Shown piece after piece: positions 1-10,409 of a DNA stretch of 64,000 nucleotides. The DNA comes from Terebella lapidaria (Eukaryota; Annelida; Polychaeta; Terebellida; Terebellidae), in NCBI GenBank assembly GCA_949152475.1, contig OX424556.1, positions 57,556,451-57,620,450 on the forward strand, read 5' to 3'. Within the stretch, counting starts at the first letter, position 1, and every line of letters begins with the position of its first letter. Both the position numbers and the translations under genes were made by a program. Below the pieces are notes generated by a model that saw only the letters and a program-made list of their open reading frames with translations, was not told where the DNA came from and made no database searches.

Positions 1-91
1 TAGGCCATGTTTTTCATCCTGGTATACGGAATAACGGAAATGAATTGGATTCATGTCGGGGATAAAATTATGGCTTCTTCTTTTTTTCTCT

Positions 92-111
92 GGGGGGGGG
101 GGGGGGGGGGG
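92..111. repeat. poly-G homopolymer (20 G)
   Basis: An uninterrupted run of G preceded by a pyrimidine-rich stretch. It is a simple repeat whose length is likely uncertain in the assembly. Confidence 0.9.
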
Positions 112-1200
112 TAACGTTGTGTAAGATACATTCAGCTGTCGTGGTGCTGATGATGTGCTCAAGCTCTAATGTCGCATTCCGCAGTTTGCAGCATTTTTCT
201 TGTTATTCGTCATGCGTGCGTTTAATATGACAGTGAATATCTGTGATATTCTATCTTTATGGAACTATAGAATAAAAAAATGTTTGTATAAATATAGATC
301 TAGTTATTACGCATATAAGAAGTGCTTTCCTGTCTAATCCATTGTAAATTCAAGCGTGCAAAATAAAAATCATAAAATAATCATTCCCCAAATATAAGCC
401 CATGGGCCTATATATGGAGTTAAATTTCATTCGACACAACCCCTTTTCCCAAAATATAAGCCCAGGGCTTAAATACGGGGGTCCCCGGTAGCGTTTGCAA
501 TGATACCGACAGGACCCTTGGTCCTCTCCAGTTGAAGTAAGAACGAAATATACGGTTTCACAACCGTACGGTAGCCGGCAAAATAAACATTGTTGACAGT
601 TGAGCAGAGGTTTCCAAAAGGATCAACCTTGTCAAACATGTCTAAGAGTGAAACCCAATCGAAAATGTCGGAGGACAGGGACGAATCCGGTAAAAAAAAC
701 CTGGCCATATAAGATAGGTCCCGTTTATTTCGAACATTATACTGTGTGGTTCCATCCACCCCACCACCCCAGGCCCAGCCCAAACAAAGGCAAAGATGGC
801 ACACAAACAATCAATGGCACATTGGTGCTCGGGAGGAAAACAAACAAATCACTGACAAAACTGGGTTAAGTACTTCATTTTAACATAGGTTTGTGGGCGA
901 TGTTTTTTATGTAAGCGATGTAACCAAGCTTGCATGTATACCCTCTAAGAGGAAGCTAGAGTTTTCGAGATATTTTCACGAAATTTGTTATAGAATCTAC
1001 AGGTGAAATATGGTATGATGATTTTGATTTTCGCTTAAAATCTAGAAACAAAGATGGCGGCCATCGGTCATGTTTCATGAAGAGTTTTCAAGATGCATTC
1101 ACAAAATTTTATACGCAGGTGTAATATGGTAATATGCCGACGGTCGCGGTCGTGCGGTTGTGGACTACTGACAGTGACTGCGCGTTTGTGATAAACTAAA
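112..1200. other. non-coding, probably old transposon remnants
   Basis: I see no recognisable gene. Near 385-480 the phrase AAATATAAGCCCA occurs twice, each time followed by a short palindromic block, as in transposon ends. At about 960-1020 and 1080-1135 a segment of the type GAGTTTTC, then a CACAAAATT-like block, then a GTGAAATATGGTA-like block is repeated, suggesting a degenerate internal tandem repeat. The open frames at 469-810 and 600-869 are on opposite strands over the same bases and resemble no family I know. Confidence 0.4.
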
Positions 1201-1206
1201 GTGCAT

Positions 1207-1744
1207 CTGTCAGTGAAACACGCTTTTTGGCCATAGTTTTTTTTGGATAACCGAATTAACTTTAAATTTTGTATGTCTTAATTGGGTATCAAGCCGTAAT
1301 TTTTCACAGAATTTCAGAATTCTATCTCAAAAATTGAAAAAGTTGGTAATCTACCCCAATGTTAAAATTCAGCCCCAACATGGAATTTCAGGGTCTGCAT
1401 ACAAAAACGACTTTTATTTGATGTCTGAATTACCTATTTCTTCACAATAAACATGTTTACTTATATACACCTCGACTAAGACATCCGACCTCAAATCAAA
1501 GGAATAAACTCATTCTGTACTGGCATAAACATAAAAAAGCCCTGAATTTGATGGAATTCATTCGATCCCATTTTGGACTGAAATTTAACATTGAGGTAGA
1601 TTGCCAACTTGTTCATTTCTTGAGATAAAATTCTGAAATTTGGTGAATAATTACGGCATGATACCCAATTGAGAGACACAAAATTTCAAGTTGATTCAAT
1701 TATCCAAAACAAAACTACAGCCAAAAAGCATGTTTCACTGACAG
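1207..1744. repeat. long imperfect inverted repeat (foldback/MITE-like)
   Basis: The left arm (about 1207-1405) and the reverse complement of the right arm (about 1520-1744) align along their length. Both start CTGTCAGTGAAACA, pass through GCTTTTTGGC, AATTGGGTATCA and GCCGTAATT, and reach a shared TTCAGGG block, separated by a loop of about 115 bp. The arms differ at many positions, so this is an old foldback or MITE-like element. It lies upstream of the first recognised PIGS exon. Confidence 0.7.
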
Positions 1745-2148
1745 CTGAACTTGACTTTAGAAGAAGGTTCCTTTAACGTCATTTGTACTCAACACAAGTC
1801 ACAATACTTATATTTTACTGCATAAAGTGTCTGGGGTGTGGAAGCTAAACTGAGTCTTCTGATGGTCGCTGATTCAGGGTCGACAATGAGACACAATCAT
1901 ATTGATTCTAATTCAAGCAAACATCCATTCTATCTTCATCCTTCTTTGGAGCACTCAATGGAAACCCGATTATAAACTGATCGGCCAATTTTTTTCAGAA
2001 GATAACTTTCAAGGATCACCTCGATTTTAGATTTTTTAGGGTCAAGCACTGTAAAAGGAGATCATATACCGGTACATGCCCATAAAGAAATGACAGTTGT
2101 GCAAATTTCACTAGTAATGCAACAAGGACATGGTCCTATTTCTTGCCA

Positions 2149-2273
2149 GTTCTGTGTAGAGATGAGATATTGGACTATTTGTTGTGACAAGTTCTGTATA
2201 GAGATGAGATATTGGACTATTTGTTGTTACAAGTTCTATGTAGAGATGAGATATCGGACTATTTGTTGTGACT
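2149..2273 (+). repeat. 42-bp tandem repeat, 3 copies
   Basis: Copies start at 2149, 2191 and 2233. Each has the pattern GTTCTGT(A/G)TAGAGATGAGAT followed by a GGACTATTTGTTGT block. It lies just upstream of the first recognised PIGS exon. The small open frame across it is an effect of the 42-bp period, which is a multiple of three. Confidence 0.85.
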
Positions 2274-2464
2274 TGCTGCTTTGTTGACTTCTTTCTCGCT
2301 GTTTATGACGATATTAAGATTGACAAGTTGAAAGTTGACTGTACAAAAGTGGTTCAGAGTATGTGCATTCCTTGAATTCAGATGACTTTGATCATTGTGC
2401 TCTGTGAAGGAAAGACAATTGTGCATTACGCTACATGTTTGTATATTTATATCTTGTACGGCAG

Positions 2465-5400
2465 AGAAGAAGAGGCAGACTCATGCAGCTCTGGGTGTTG
2501 GGTTCGTGTGTATCATTGTTGGCCTGCCTCTGTGGTGGAAGACTACGGAGGTGTACAGAGTACAGCTCCCCTACCGTCAAATAGACTCCATCGCTCAGGC
2601 ACAGGCAAGTCCTATCCCAGGTTTTACGGTAGAATGACCCAGTTACTTGTAAATGATTGTGTCATTGCTAATCCACGTGTATGCTTAAGACAAGTTGTAT
2701 TTAGCTTGGTAAGTTTTCTCCAGCTGAAGTACACAGTGGACTTCGCAGCAGTATTTCTATGGAAGAACAAACAGGAGAAGGACCTGGCGATTTTTGGAAG
2801 CAAGCTGAAGGCATCATTTGGGAACATTGGTATGAATCATTTTTCTCACCTGATATTTTTGGGGGCACAGGCCTTTTGAAGTAATAATTTTTTTTCCCCT
2901 GAAATGTCATATTTTGATGAACAAAATATTCATTGAAATGTTGTTCAAGTGGATGAATTTTTGCACCTGTTCCCATCTGTGGGCCTTGTGCTTGTACTGT
3001 GTCTAATTAATTTATAACTTCTTGTAAATCTCTGTCCTGCCGTTTGTACATAACAAAATCCCCTTCCCACTTAGCATGATGACGAGGACATCTTTGATGA
3101 GTTTGGGAATATATTTAGTAAAATTGGGAGAAAACTTATCTTCTTTGGGGATTGGGAATTTGGCATCATTTCAGCCCCAAAACTGCTGTTGCAAAATCTG
3201 AATCAATAACTTTCCCTGTGAACTTTGTGTGCTATTGCGCCATTTCTCTGGTTTCTTTCCTTTGCCTCGTAAATGATATATGCGGATCACTTTCCTGTAT
3301 CGTTTCTTCTGGCAGAGAATCCCAATGAAGCTTTATCACCCAGCTACAGAGGACAAGTTCGTCATGGTCTGGAGGCAGAAACTGACGCTTATGATGAATC
3401 AACAACAATTGAAGGTCATTATTTGTTTATCATGGTGACTGAGAATCAAAGCATCATGTACAGCACTGTGTGTGTATTGTAACGTTTCCCTGTGTTACAG
3501 AGCTGGACAGACTGTTACAGAACGTAGCTGGCACCACGGACGGCGGCAAATACCTGTTCTATGTGTTACCTGGCGATGGCCACATCCAGGTCAACAGACC
3601 GCACCTGGGACACGGCAGAGCTGTCTTCCTTGAAGCCACTACAGGTGAATATCTCTGATATATGTACCACAATCAAGCTGCTATCAAATATTGAATATCT
3701 TGTTGCCCATGAATATTGAAGATTCAGAAGAATCAGAACCAATAGCAATGGCAGTATTCACATCAATGAAGCTCCCGTTCTCCCAGTAACTCTCTATTTC
3801 TCCACTGCCACATTGCTCGTGATGTTGATGAAGTTAATGTTACAGACCTGGAGGCCCTGATTCCTACAATGATGGACACACTTCGCCAGGTCCTCGTCAA
3901 TGAGGCTGCTATTGAGAAGGTTTTCTACACCGCCAGAGGAGCTGTTCTCAACAAGGTAGGTGCTCAGACTTAGACACAGATGTCTACTTACAAATGTCAT
4001 ATTCTACTTACTACATATATACTACATATAGTGTTATTTGTATACTAGAGGTGATTTTATGTGCTGATTTTATCATTACTGATGTCAATAACCTGCTTGG
4101 CAGATTACTGACGACTTTGACGTGTATAACATTCCAGGCAGACAAGGAATCCATGCGCTCTCTGAGATTGTATCCAGGCTATGAGATCACATTCTCCTTG
4201 CTCAACCCAGAACCTGAGCTTCTCCAGATGGACTGGGACGTAAAACAGGCTGTTAAAGGTAGGATAACTGACACATCAAACAGGCTGTCAAAGGTAGGAT
4301 AACTGACACATCAAACAGGCTGTCAGAGGTAGGATAACTGACACATCAAACAGGCTGTAAGAGGTAGGATAACTGACACATCAAGCAGGCTGTCAGAGGT
4401 AGGATAACTGACACATCGAACAGGCTGTCAGAGGTAGGATAACTGACACATCGAACAGGCTGTCAGAGGTAGGATAACTGACACATCAAACAGGCTGTCA
4501 GAGGTAGGATAACTGACAGGTCAAACAGGCTGTCAGAGGTAGGATAACTGACATGTCAAACAGGCTGTTAGAGGTAGGATAACTGACACATCAAACAGAC
4601 TGTCAGAGGTAGGATAACTGACACATCGAACAGGCTGTCAGAGGTAGGATAACTGACAGGTCAAACAGGCTGTCAGAGGTAGGATAACTGACACATCAAA
4701 CAGGCTGTCAGAGGTAGGATAACTGTCACATCAAACAGACTGTTAGAGATAGGATAACTGACACATCAAACAGACTAACAGAGGTAGGATAACTGACACA
4801 TCAAACAGACTAACAGAGGTAGGATTACTGACACATCAAACAGACTGTTAGAGATAGGATAACTGACACATCAAACAGACTAACAGAGGTAGGATAACTG
4901 ACACATCAAACAGGCTGTCAGAGGTAGGATAACTGACACATCAAACTGGCTGTCAGGGGTAGGATAACTGCCACATCAAACAGGCTGTCAGAGGTAGGAT
5001 AACTGACACATCAAACAGGCTGTCAGAGGTAGGATAACTGACAGGTCAAACAGGCTGTCAGAGGTAGGATAACTGACACATCAAACAGGCTGTCAGAGGT
5101 AGGATAACTGACACATCAGACAGGCTGACAGAGGTAGGATAACTGACACATCAAACAGGCTGTCAGAGGTAGGATAACTTACACATCAGACAGGCTGTCA
5201 GAGGTAGGATAACTGACGAAGGTCTACCTGAACTGTTTGATTGATATAGGCCTAGGTATACATGTACAGTTTATTGCTCTTTGGTTTTAGCAGGCCATCA
5301 ACAGCTGATCAAAAGTAGAATAACTGCATAACTTTCCATGTGGGTGTGTTTACCACCAGGGAAGAACTCTATATACACATGATTGATTTTGAGATCAATC

Positions 5401-8400
5401 CGTCAAATGACTTGCTCAAAAATTTTTTTGCTGATTCATCCTTGAGGCTTCCTGCATATCTCAGAAACGGTGCATTGTAGCATAAAACAGACATTATTTT
5501 TTAATTCCTTGCCCTAGACAAATACGTTTAAGGGATATTAGGAATGGATCTTAATATGAAATTTTTTGCTGAGTCGGCATGGTCAGCATTTTGTCTTACA
5601 GATCTTAGATCTGTGTAGGATCATCTTGTTCAAAAGTAGTCTTACACAGTAATGTTTCCAAGGCATTTCTAGGCTTTGACCTCCACTAAGTGTTGATTGC
5701 TTTCATGTTTTAGAACCACACGTACATGTTTTATTTGCTTTCAGATTATATGCAACCAATGTTGAAGGCCTTTTCACCTTACACTGAGCTCAACATCAAG
5801 TCTCAGGTTGTAGACTATTAGTATGTTTATAAGTTTCCTTTTTCATCTGAAGTTTTCATTGATCATAAATTAGCATGTAAAAGGAATACTAGGAAGCTTG
5901 TGTTTATGGAAAACCACGTTTTGTTGCCTTTTACAAAATGACATTTTGACATGTTTTCGGCTGGACTTGTAGTATTTACACCACATTGGACTCGGTGTAC
6001 AGCCGTCCAGGAATGATGAGACAGGAGATTACTGGCTCAGCCAGGACAGCTTGCCGCACATCATCAACCCAATAGAATCTCATCTCAGTATGTATCAGTT
6101 CACTTCTTTTTAGGTTACCGGACCTATGGTCCGATAACCTATTGGCATGGCGTTGCGTCCGTCGTCCGTCGTCCGTCCGTCCGTCCGTCCGTCCGTCCGT
6201 CGTCCGTTCACATTTTTATCTTTAAAGTATATGATCGAATCTTTCTGAAATTTTGCACAAAAATACCTAAAAATATTTCAAGGAAAGGTTTTTTTTTGTT
6301 TTTCGATTTTCGCTTTTTTTTCAAAATGGCGGCCGTTTTCGACGAAAAATGCCTGATTTTGGACTTTGGCGGCCATTTTCTCAAAAACTGTTCAGTAACT
6401 TTTTTTCTTTTTGATACACAACACTCCTCATATGTACTCCTGTGATGTGTATAAGTTTCGTTGCGCTTGAATCGCTCGAAGTGGGCCATTTTGGGCCAAA
6501 CTTGGCCCAAATGGGACTTTCCCATGTTAAATTTTCCTATGCTTTATAATGGGACACATTATGCCTTATATCTCACTTAATATTGAGATTAGAGACTAGG
6601 AATCAATTGTGGACATATAGGAAATGATATATGCTGAATATTCTCGTGACCTTGAATTTGACCTTTGGCGTCATTTTCAAGGTCAAAGAACAAAATGGCT
6701 AATATCTCGCTTATTATCGACTTTACAGCTTAGAAATCAATTGTGGACATATAAGAAATGATATATACCGAATATTCTGATGACCTTGAATTTGACCTTT
6801 GACCTCATTTTCAAGGTCACAGGACAAAATGGCTAATATCTCGTTTATTATCGACTTTACGGCTTAGGAATCAATTGTGAACATATAGGATATGATATAT
6901 GCTGAATATTCACGTGACCTTGAATTTGACCTTTGACCTCATTTTTAAGGTCACGGGACAAAATGGCTAATATCTCGCTTATTATCGACTTTACAGCTTA
7001 GGAATCAATTGTGAACATATAGGAAATGATATATGCTGAATATTCTCGTGACCTTGAATTTCACCTTTGACCTCATTTTCAAGGTCACAGGACAAAATGG
7101 CCAATATCTTGCTTATTAGCCACTTTGCAGCTTAGGAATCAATTGTGAACATATAGGAAATGATATATGCTGAATATTCTAGTGACCTTGAATTTGACCC
7201 TTGACCTAAATTTCAAGGTTAGTCATTTTATTTTCAAGGTCAGAATACAAAATGGCTTATATCTCGCTTATTATCAAATTTACAGCTTAGGGGTCCATAG
7301 TGAACATATAGGAAATGATGTATGCTGAATATTTTGGTGATCTAGAATTTGACCTTTGATCTCATTTTCAAGGTCAGAGAACAAAATGGCTAATATGTCG
7401 CTTATTATCATCTTTACATCTGCCCCTGATGACGCCAGTGTGTCTTTGGATAAACTATTTGGTCGGGCTTTGTTTCTATTGCAAAATGTTGTATTTTACC
7501 TTTCTCATTGGCATCATCAAAATTTGATTGTATTGGTGGTAATAGATTGATACTAATTTTGTACCACTGAGTCGGTGTCACTGCTGGCGGACGTTAAATC
7601 TGTCCCCGAGGATACCATCAACTCAGTAGCCTTCGGGCTTGTGATTGGGTACTTTTGTACTTGTCATGTATCTATTCCATGGGGTTAGATTCGGATTTCT
7701 AAATTATTTTCATAGGTTGTTGGGCAGTTGTATACTAATTCCATCTGGTGTACAGTAGAAACAACTACATTTAACACATTGTCTGCCCCTGAAGACGCCA
7801 GTGTGTCTTTGGATAAACTATTTGGTCGGGCTTTGTTTGTTTCTATTGCAAAATGTAGTATTTTACGTTTCTTATTGGCATCATCAAAATCTGATTGTAT
7901 TGGTGGTAATAGATTGATACTTACATTTACAGCATAGGAATCAATTGCGAATATAGAGGAATGATATTTACTGAATATTTTCATAACCTTGAACTTGAAC
8001 TTTGACCTCATTTTCAAGGTCACATCACAGAATGGCTAATGTCTCACATATTATCGACTTTACAGCTTAGGAATTTATTGTGGACATACTAGAAGTGATA
8101 TATTTGTTGAAAATTTCATGACCTTGAATTTATCAGTGACTTTATTTTCAAGGTCACTGGACAAAAGGCTAATATCTAAAATGTATATTGTCCGGTAACC
8201 TTTCTTAGCCCTTGGGCTAATTTTTATGATTTGGCTTGTGCTGCAGGACTCTGGTCTTCTTTCCAGTTAGAACATAATGTCACTGTTTCTTGATTGCAGG
8301 TTCACATGTGTCTACAAATCCCCAACTGAACTTCGTGTTGTATGTGACGCCGCGCTCTCACTACCCACTCCATGTGCACGCATCAGGTGGTAAAAGCCGC

Positions 8401-9681
8401 ACATTGTTTAGTGAATTCCTGCATTGAACAATACCTGATTGTGAGTAAGTTCTAGACTGATTTATCCAACAGGCAAAGCCAGCTCGTCCAACTCGTTCCT
8501 GAGTCCACGCTGGGGTGGAATCCTGGTGTACAACGTCCCAGTTTCAGAGAACGCCTCGCTGCCGGTGGCTGTGCAAGTGGACATGCGACAAGTCATGGAG
8601 GTCTTCCTCAACCAGCTGCGCCTTCTGCTCGGACTCAACCCTCCTGTCAGTTCTTGTCATGTGTGAATGCGGGATGTGTCTGTGTAGTGGATGGCGGAAC
8701 TGTTCAGTGATTCCTTGTTTGTGTTTTAGGTTGTGCATGCTGACATGGACATTGCTGCTCCAGGAAGTAAAGTGGTAGCAGACTGGGTAAGATTACCTAA
8801 CTGTGCAGTTCATGACATTGTGTAGTCAGCTTACCGACCCATTTGGCCAGTAGCAGAGAGCATTGTGGTTTTTAGACTATGAAAATAATTAACAAAAAAA
8901 ATTAAATTTGTAGCAGGCAACAAAATGTACAATCAATCTAGAGATGCAATCGACTCTGATTTGTACCCGGGTATCTGATTTCTGTCTGACTACCTAACTT
9001 CTGACTACCGGAATTCTGTCTAACTCCAACTTGACTCTCAGCCCTGTCTGATGATCTAACTACTGTCTGACTTTTGTCTGTGTGTCTGATCTGAATTCTG
9101 TCTGACTTCAGCCTGACTCAGCCCTGTCTGATGATCTAAATACTGTCTGACTTTTGTCTGGGTGTCTGATCTGAATTCTGTCCGACTTTGTCTGACTGTT
9201 TTACTTCTGACTTCTGTTAGACAATCTGGCTTTGTCTGCCTGTGTTGCTAACATAATTCTGTCTGACAGTCTGACTTTGTTTGACTGTTCCTGTCTAACT
9301 CCTGTCTGTTCGACCCTCTCAGGAGCTGGACCAGTGGTTGCGTCTGAGGACGATCGAGAGCTTTGCAACATCGACATCCACACTGCGATCTCTCACACAG
9401 CTCTTGGAGGAAATCAGCAATATTGTCATCAATGATGACATCGGCAGAGAGGTGTGTGGTTCTCATGTCCATGATCTCAATAATGTCGTCCAGTCCAAGA
9501 TCAATGCATACGTCATAGTTGGGTAGATTTGGGCTGGATAGAGTGAGAAAAGTGTGTAATCTGCTGTCATGGTTACAGGTGGAGCGAGCGGTTGAGAGCC
9601 TGCTTCAGGCCCAGCTACAGCTACAGAGAGCAAGAATGAAGGATGCGTTCCTCTCGGCACGACAGGCCCTTCTGTCTTCAG
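2465..9681 (+). CDS. PIGS: GPI transamidase subunit PIG-S (partial, 13 exons)
   Basis: PIG-S is an ER membrane subunit of the GPI transamidase (with PIG-K, PIG-T, PIG-U and GPAA1), which attaches GPI anchors to proteins. Exons deduced by splice sites and phase: 2465-2604, 2724-2829, 3316-3414, 3501-3644, 3846-3955, 4138-4258, 5745-5806, 5973-6087, 8300-8386, 8473-8645, 8730-8786, 9323-9451, 9579-9681. Together they give 1446 nt, about 482 codons, with no internal stop. Family signatures: a first membrane helix ending [13 protein letters not shown] (exon 1), [14 protein letters not shown] (exon 6), [12 protein letters not shown] (exon 8), [12 protein letters not shown] (exon 10), and ISNIVINDD (exon 12). 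The exon 7/8 junction uses a weak GTTGTA donor; the nearby GTATGT would break the frame. Missing are the start codon (probably in a short upstream exon) and the C-terminal 60-70 residues with the second helix; vertebrate PIGS is about 555 residues. Identity is secure; the exact first and last boundaries are less so. Confidence 0.93.
2601..2610 (+). other. PIGS: GC-type 5' splice site of PIGS first recognised exon
   Basis: The exon ends ACAG at 2604 and the intron begins GCAAGT. This is the strong context (CAG before GCAAGT) typical of the minor GC-AG introns. Joining to the acceptor at 2722-2723 gives [11 protein letters not shown], which fits the PIG-S family. I see no usable GT donor that keeps the frame. 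Confidence 0.7.
4243..5216 (+). repeat. 35-bp minisatellite, 28 copies, containing the exon 6 donor
   Basis: The block AGGATAAC(T) recurs from 4261 to 5206 at exactly 35-bp steps (945 bp, 27 periods) with no net indel. Copies differ by a few substitutions (for example CACATC versus CAGGTC, GGCTGTCAG versus GACTAACAG). The first copy begins inside PIGS exon 6: its last 16 coding bases (AAACAGGCTGTTAAAG, 4243-4258) and the GTAGGA donor are the start of the repeat unit. Each following copy therefore carries a copy of the exon end and, in most cases, of the 5' splice site. Confidence 0.95.
6111..8225 (+). mobile_element. family B hairpin-ended satellite-bearing element, copy 1
   Basis: The left end has a hairpin: GGTTACCGGACC (6113-6124), TAT, then GGTCCGATAACC (one mismatch). 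It is followed by GGCGTTGCGTCCGTC and a (GTCC)n/(GTC)n microsatellite (6157-6207). The core is degenerate tandem units of about 140-160 bp (CTTATTATCGACTTTACAGC, GACCTTGAATTTGACCTTTG). The right end has GTCCGGTAACC (8190-8200), the inverse of the left end, then the perfect hairpin TTAGCCC-TT-GGGCTAA (8205-8220) and T's. No transposase. This design (subterminal inverted repeat, GTCY microsatellite, tandem core, 3' hairpin) is that described for pearl/HINE elements. It lies in PIGS intron 8. Confidence 0.75.
7422..7925 (+). repeat. foreign segment with 130-bp direct repeats inside family B
   Basis: A segment beginning CTGCCCCTGA(T/A)GACGCC and ending GGTAATAGATTGATACT occurs at about 7422-7552 and again at about 7787-7921. 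About 235 bp between the copies is unlike the family B core (for example GAGTCGGTGTCACTGCTGGC). The arrangement suggests an insertion with long terminal-like direct repeats or a local duplication. I do not recognise the family. Confidence 0.6.
8975..9312 (+). repeat. CTGTCTGACTT-type degenerate tandem repeat
   Basis: Variants of CTGTCTGACTT, CTGACTTCTG and TCTGATCTGAATTCTGTC follow each other through PIGS intron 11 up to the exon 12 acceptor. It is a degenerate simple repeat with a longer internal duplication (TCTGAATTCTGTC blocks around 9095 and 9170). Confidence 0.75.
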
Positions 9682-10340
9682 GTGATCCTCGCCAAAACAT
9701 AGGCCGAGCTTTACAGTCATTGTGTCAAATAAGATTCATTTTGTATTTTGATGTAATGTTTTTGAGATACTTCCAGAAATTCAGAATCCAGAAACGGATG
9801 TATTACTGTCCTAAACGTCACCTCTATAATACTACACGGATTGCCCTAACAGCCCATTTAGAACAAGCATCCTGCCGGTGAAAAGGTTGCCTTGTTGGTG
9901 AGATAGGTCGTGTCAACTATTACTTCGGTTGACATTACTTATTGAAATTCACCAAGTCCAACTTTGGTTTCATTCCATCAGTATACCCGAACATGGAATC
10001 AGCTGGGCCGACTCAAGGATCAGCTCTCGGCCACATTTCAAGGTTTATTGACGAATCATACAGTCGGTTGAAATTGTTGTGAATGCCTTTAGAGATTACA
10101 TCTTCGGTGGCCTCCGCTCTTTTGTCATGAATATCAGTTCGGCTGTTCCGTGGAGTGAACTGGCTGGTGTCCAAGACTCAAAAGGTGCTGACTCCTGTGT
10201 CGGTTGTATTGATACTTTTGGGGGTAGGTGTCACGTGACCTCAACCAATCAAAACAGTGATTTTTACCGAAAATTTCTGGTGATTGATAACAGATCAAGG
10301 ACCGCCCCGTAACTATGGATTGTTCGAAATCTGTCTTGAA
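9682..10340. other. PIGS last intron, unique-looking part
   Basis: After the exon 13 donor (G then GTGATC) I find no further PIGS exon. The text is not clearly repetitive. The open frame runs on from exon 13 to a stop at 9879-9881 without resembling PIG-S. Confidence 0.4.
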
Positions 10341-10357
10341 ACACTGTTACGTAATTA

Positions 10358-10405
10358 CCCTCGCCCCGATAGGGGCAGAGGGTATTGCAATTGGGTCTGT
10401 CCGTT
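10358..10405 (+). mobile_element. 5' end of a third hairpin-ended family (C), truncated
   Basis: CCCTCGCCCC (10358-10367), GAT, then AGGGGCAGAGGG forms an imperfect hairpin. It is followed by TATTGCAATTGGGTCTGTCC, the same order as the left ends of families A and B (hairpin, short spacer, GTCY-type microsatellite). Family A begins a few bases later, so only this end is present. Confidence 0.5.
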
Positions 10406-10409
10406 TGTT

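Noticed and set aside
469..869. Opposed open frames of 113 and 89 residues
   Set aside because: They overlap on opposite strands, match no family I know, and lie in transposon-like sequence. Chance frames are the simpler reading.
4243..5216. Regular 35-bp repeats resembling a CRISPR array
   Set aside because: Copies abut with no spacers, lie in an intron of a eukaryotic gene, and the unit derives from the exon end. It is a minisatellite.
5807..5823. Strong-looking GTATGT donor at 5821 as the end of PIGS exon 7
   Set aside because: Joining from there to the exon 8 acceptor shifts the frame into stops. The weaker GTTGTA donor at 5807 keeps the frame and matches the family length exactly.
6208..6525. 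A 105-residue - strand frame, and a similar + strand frame at 41097-41327
   Set aside because: Both are the same strand of the left end of family B in its two orientations. The peptide is lysine-rich low complexity and differs in length and ending.
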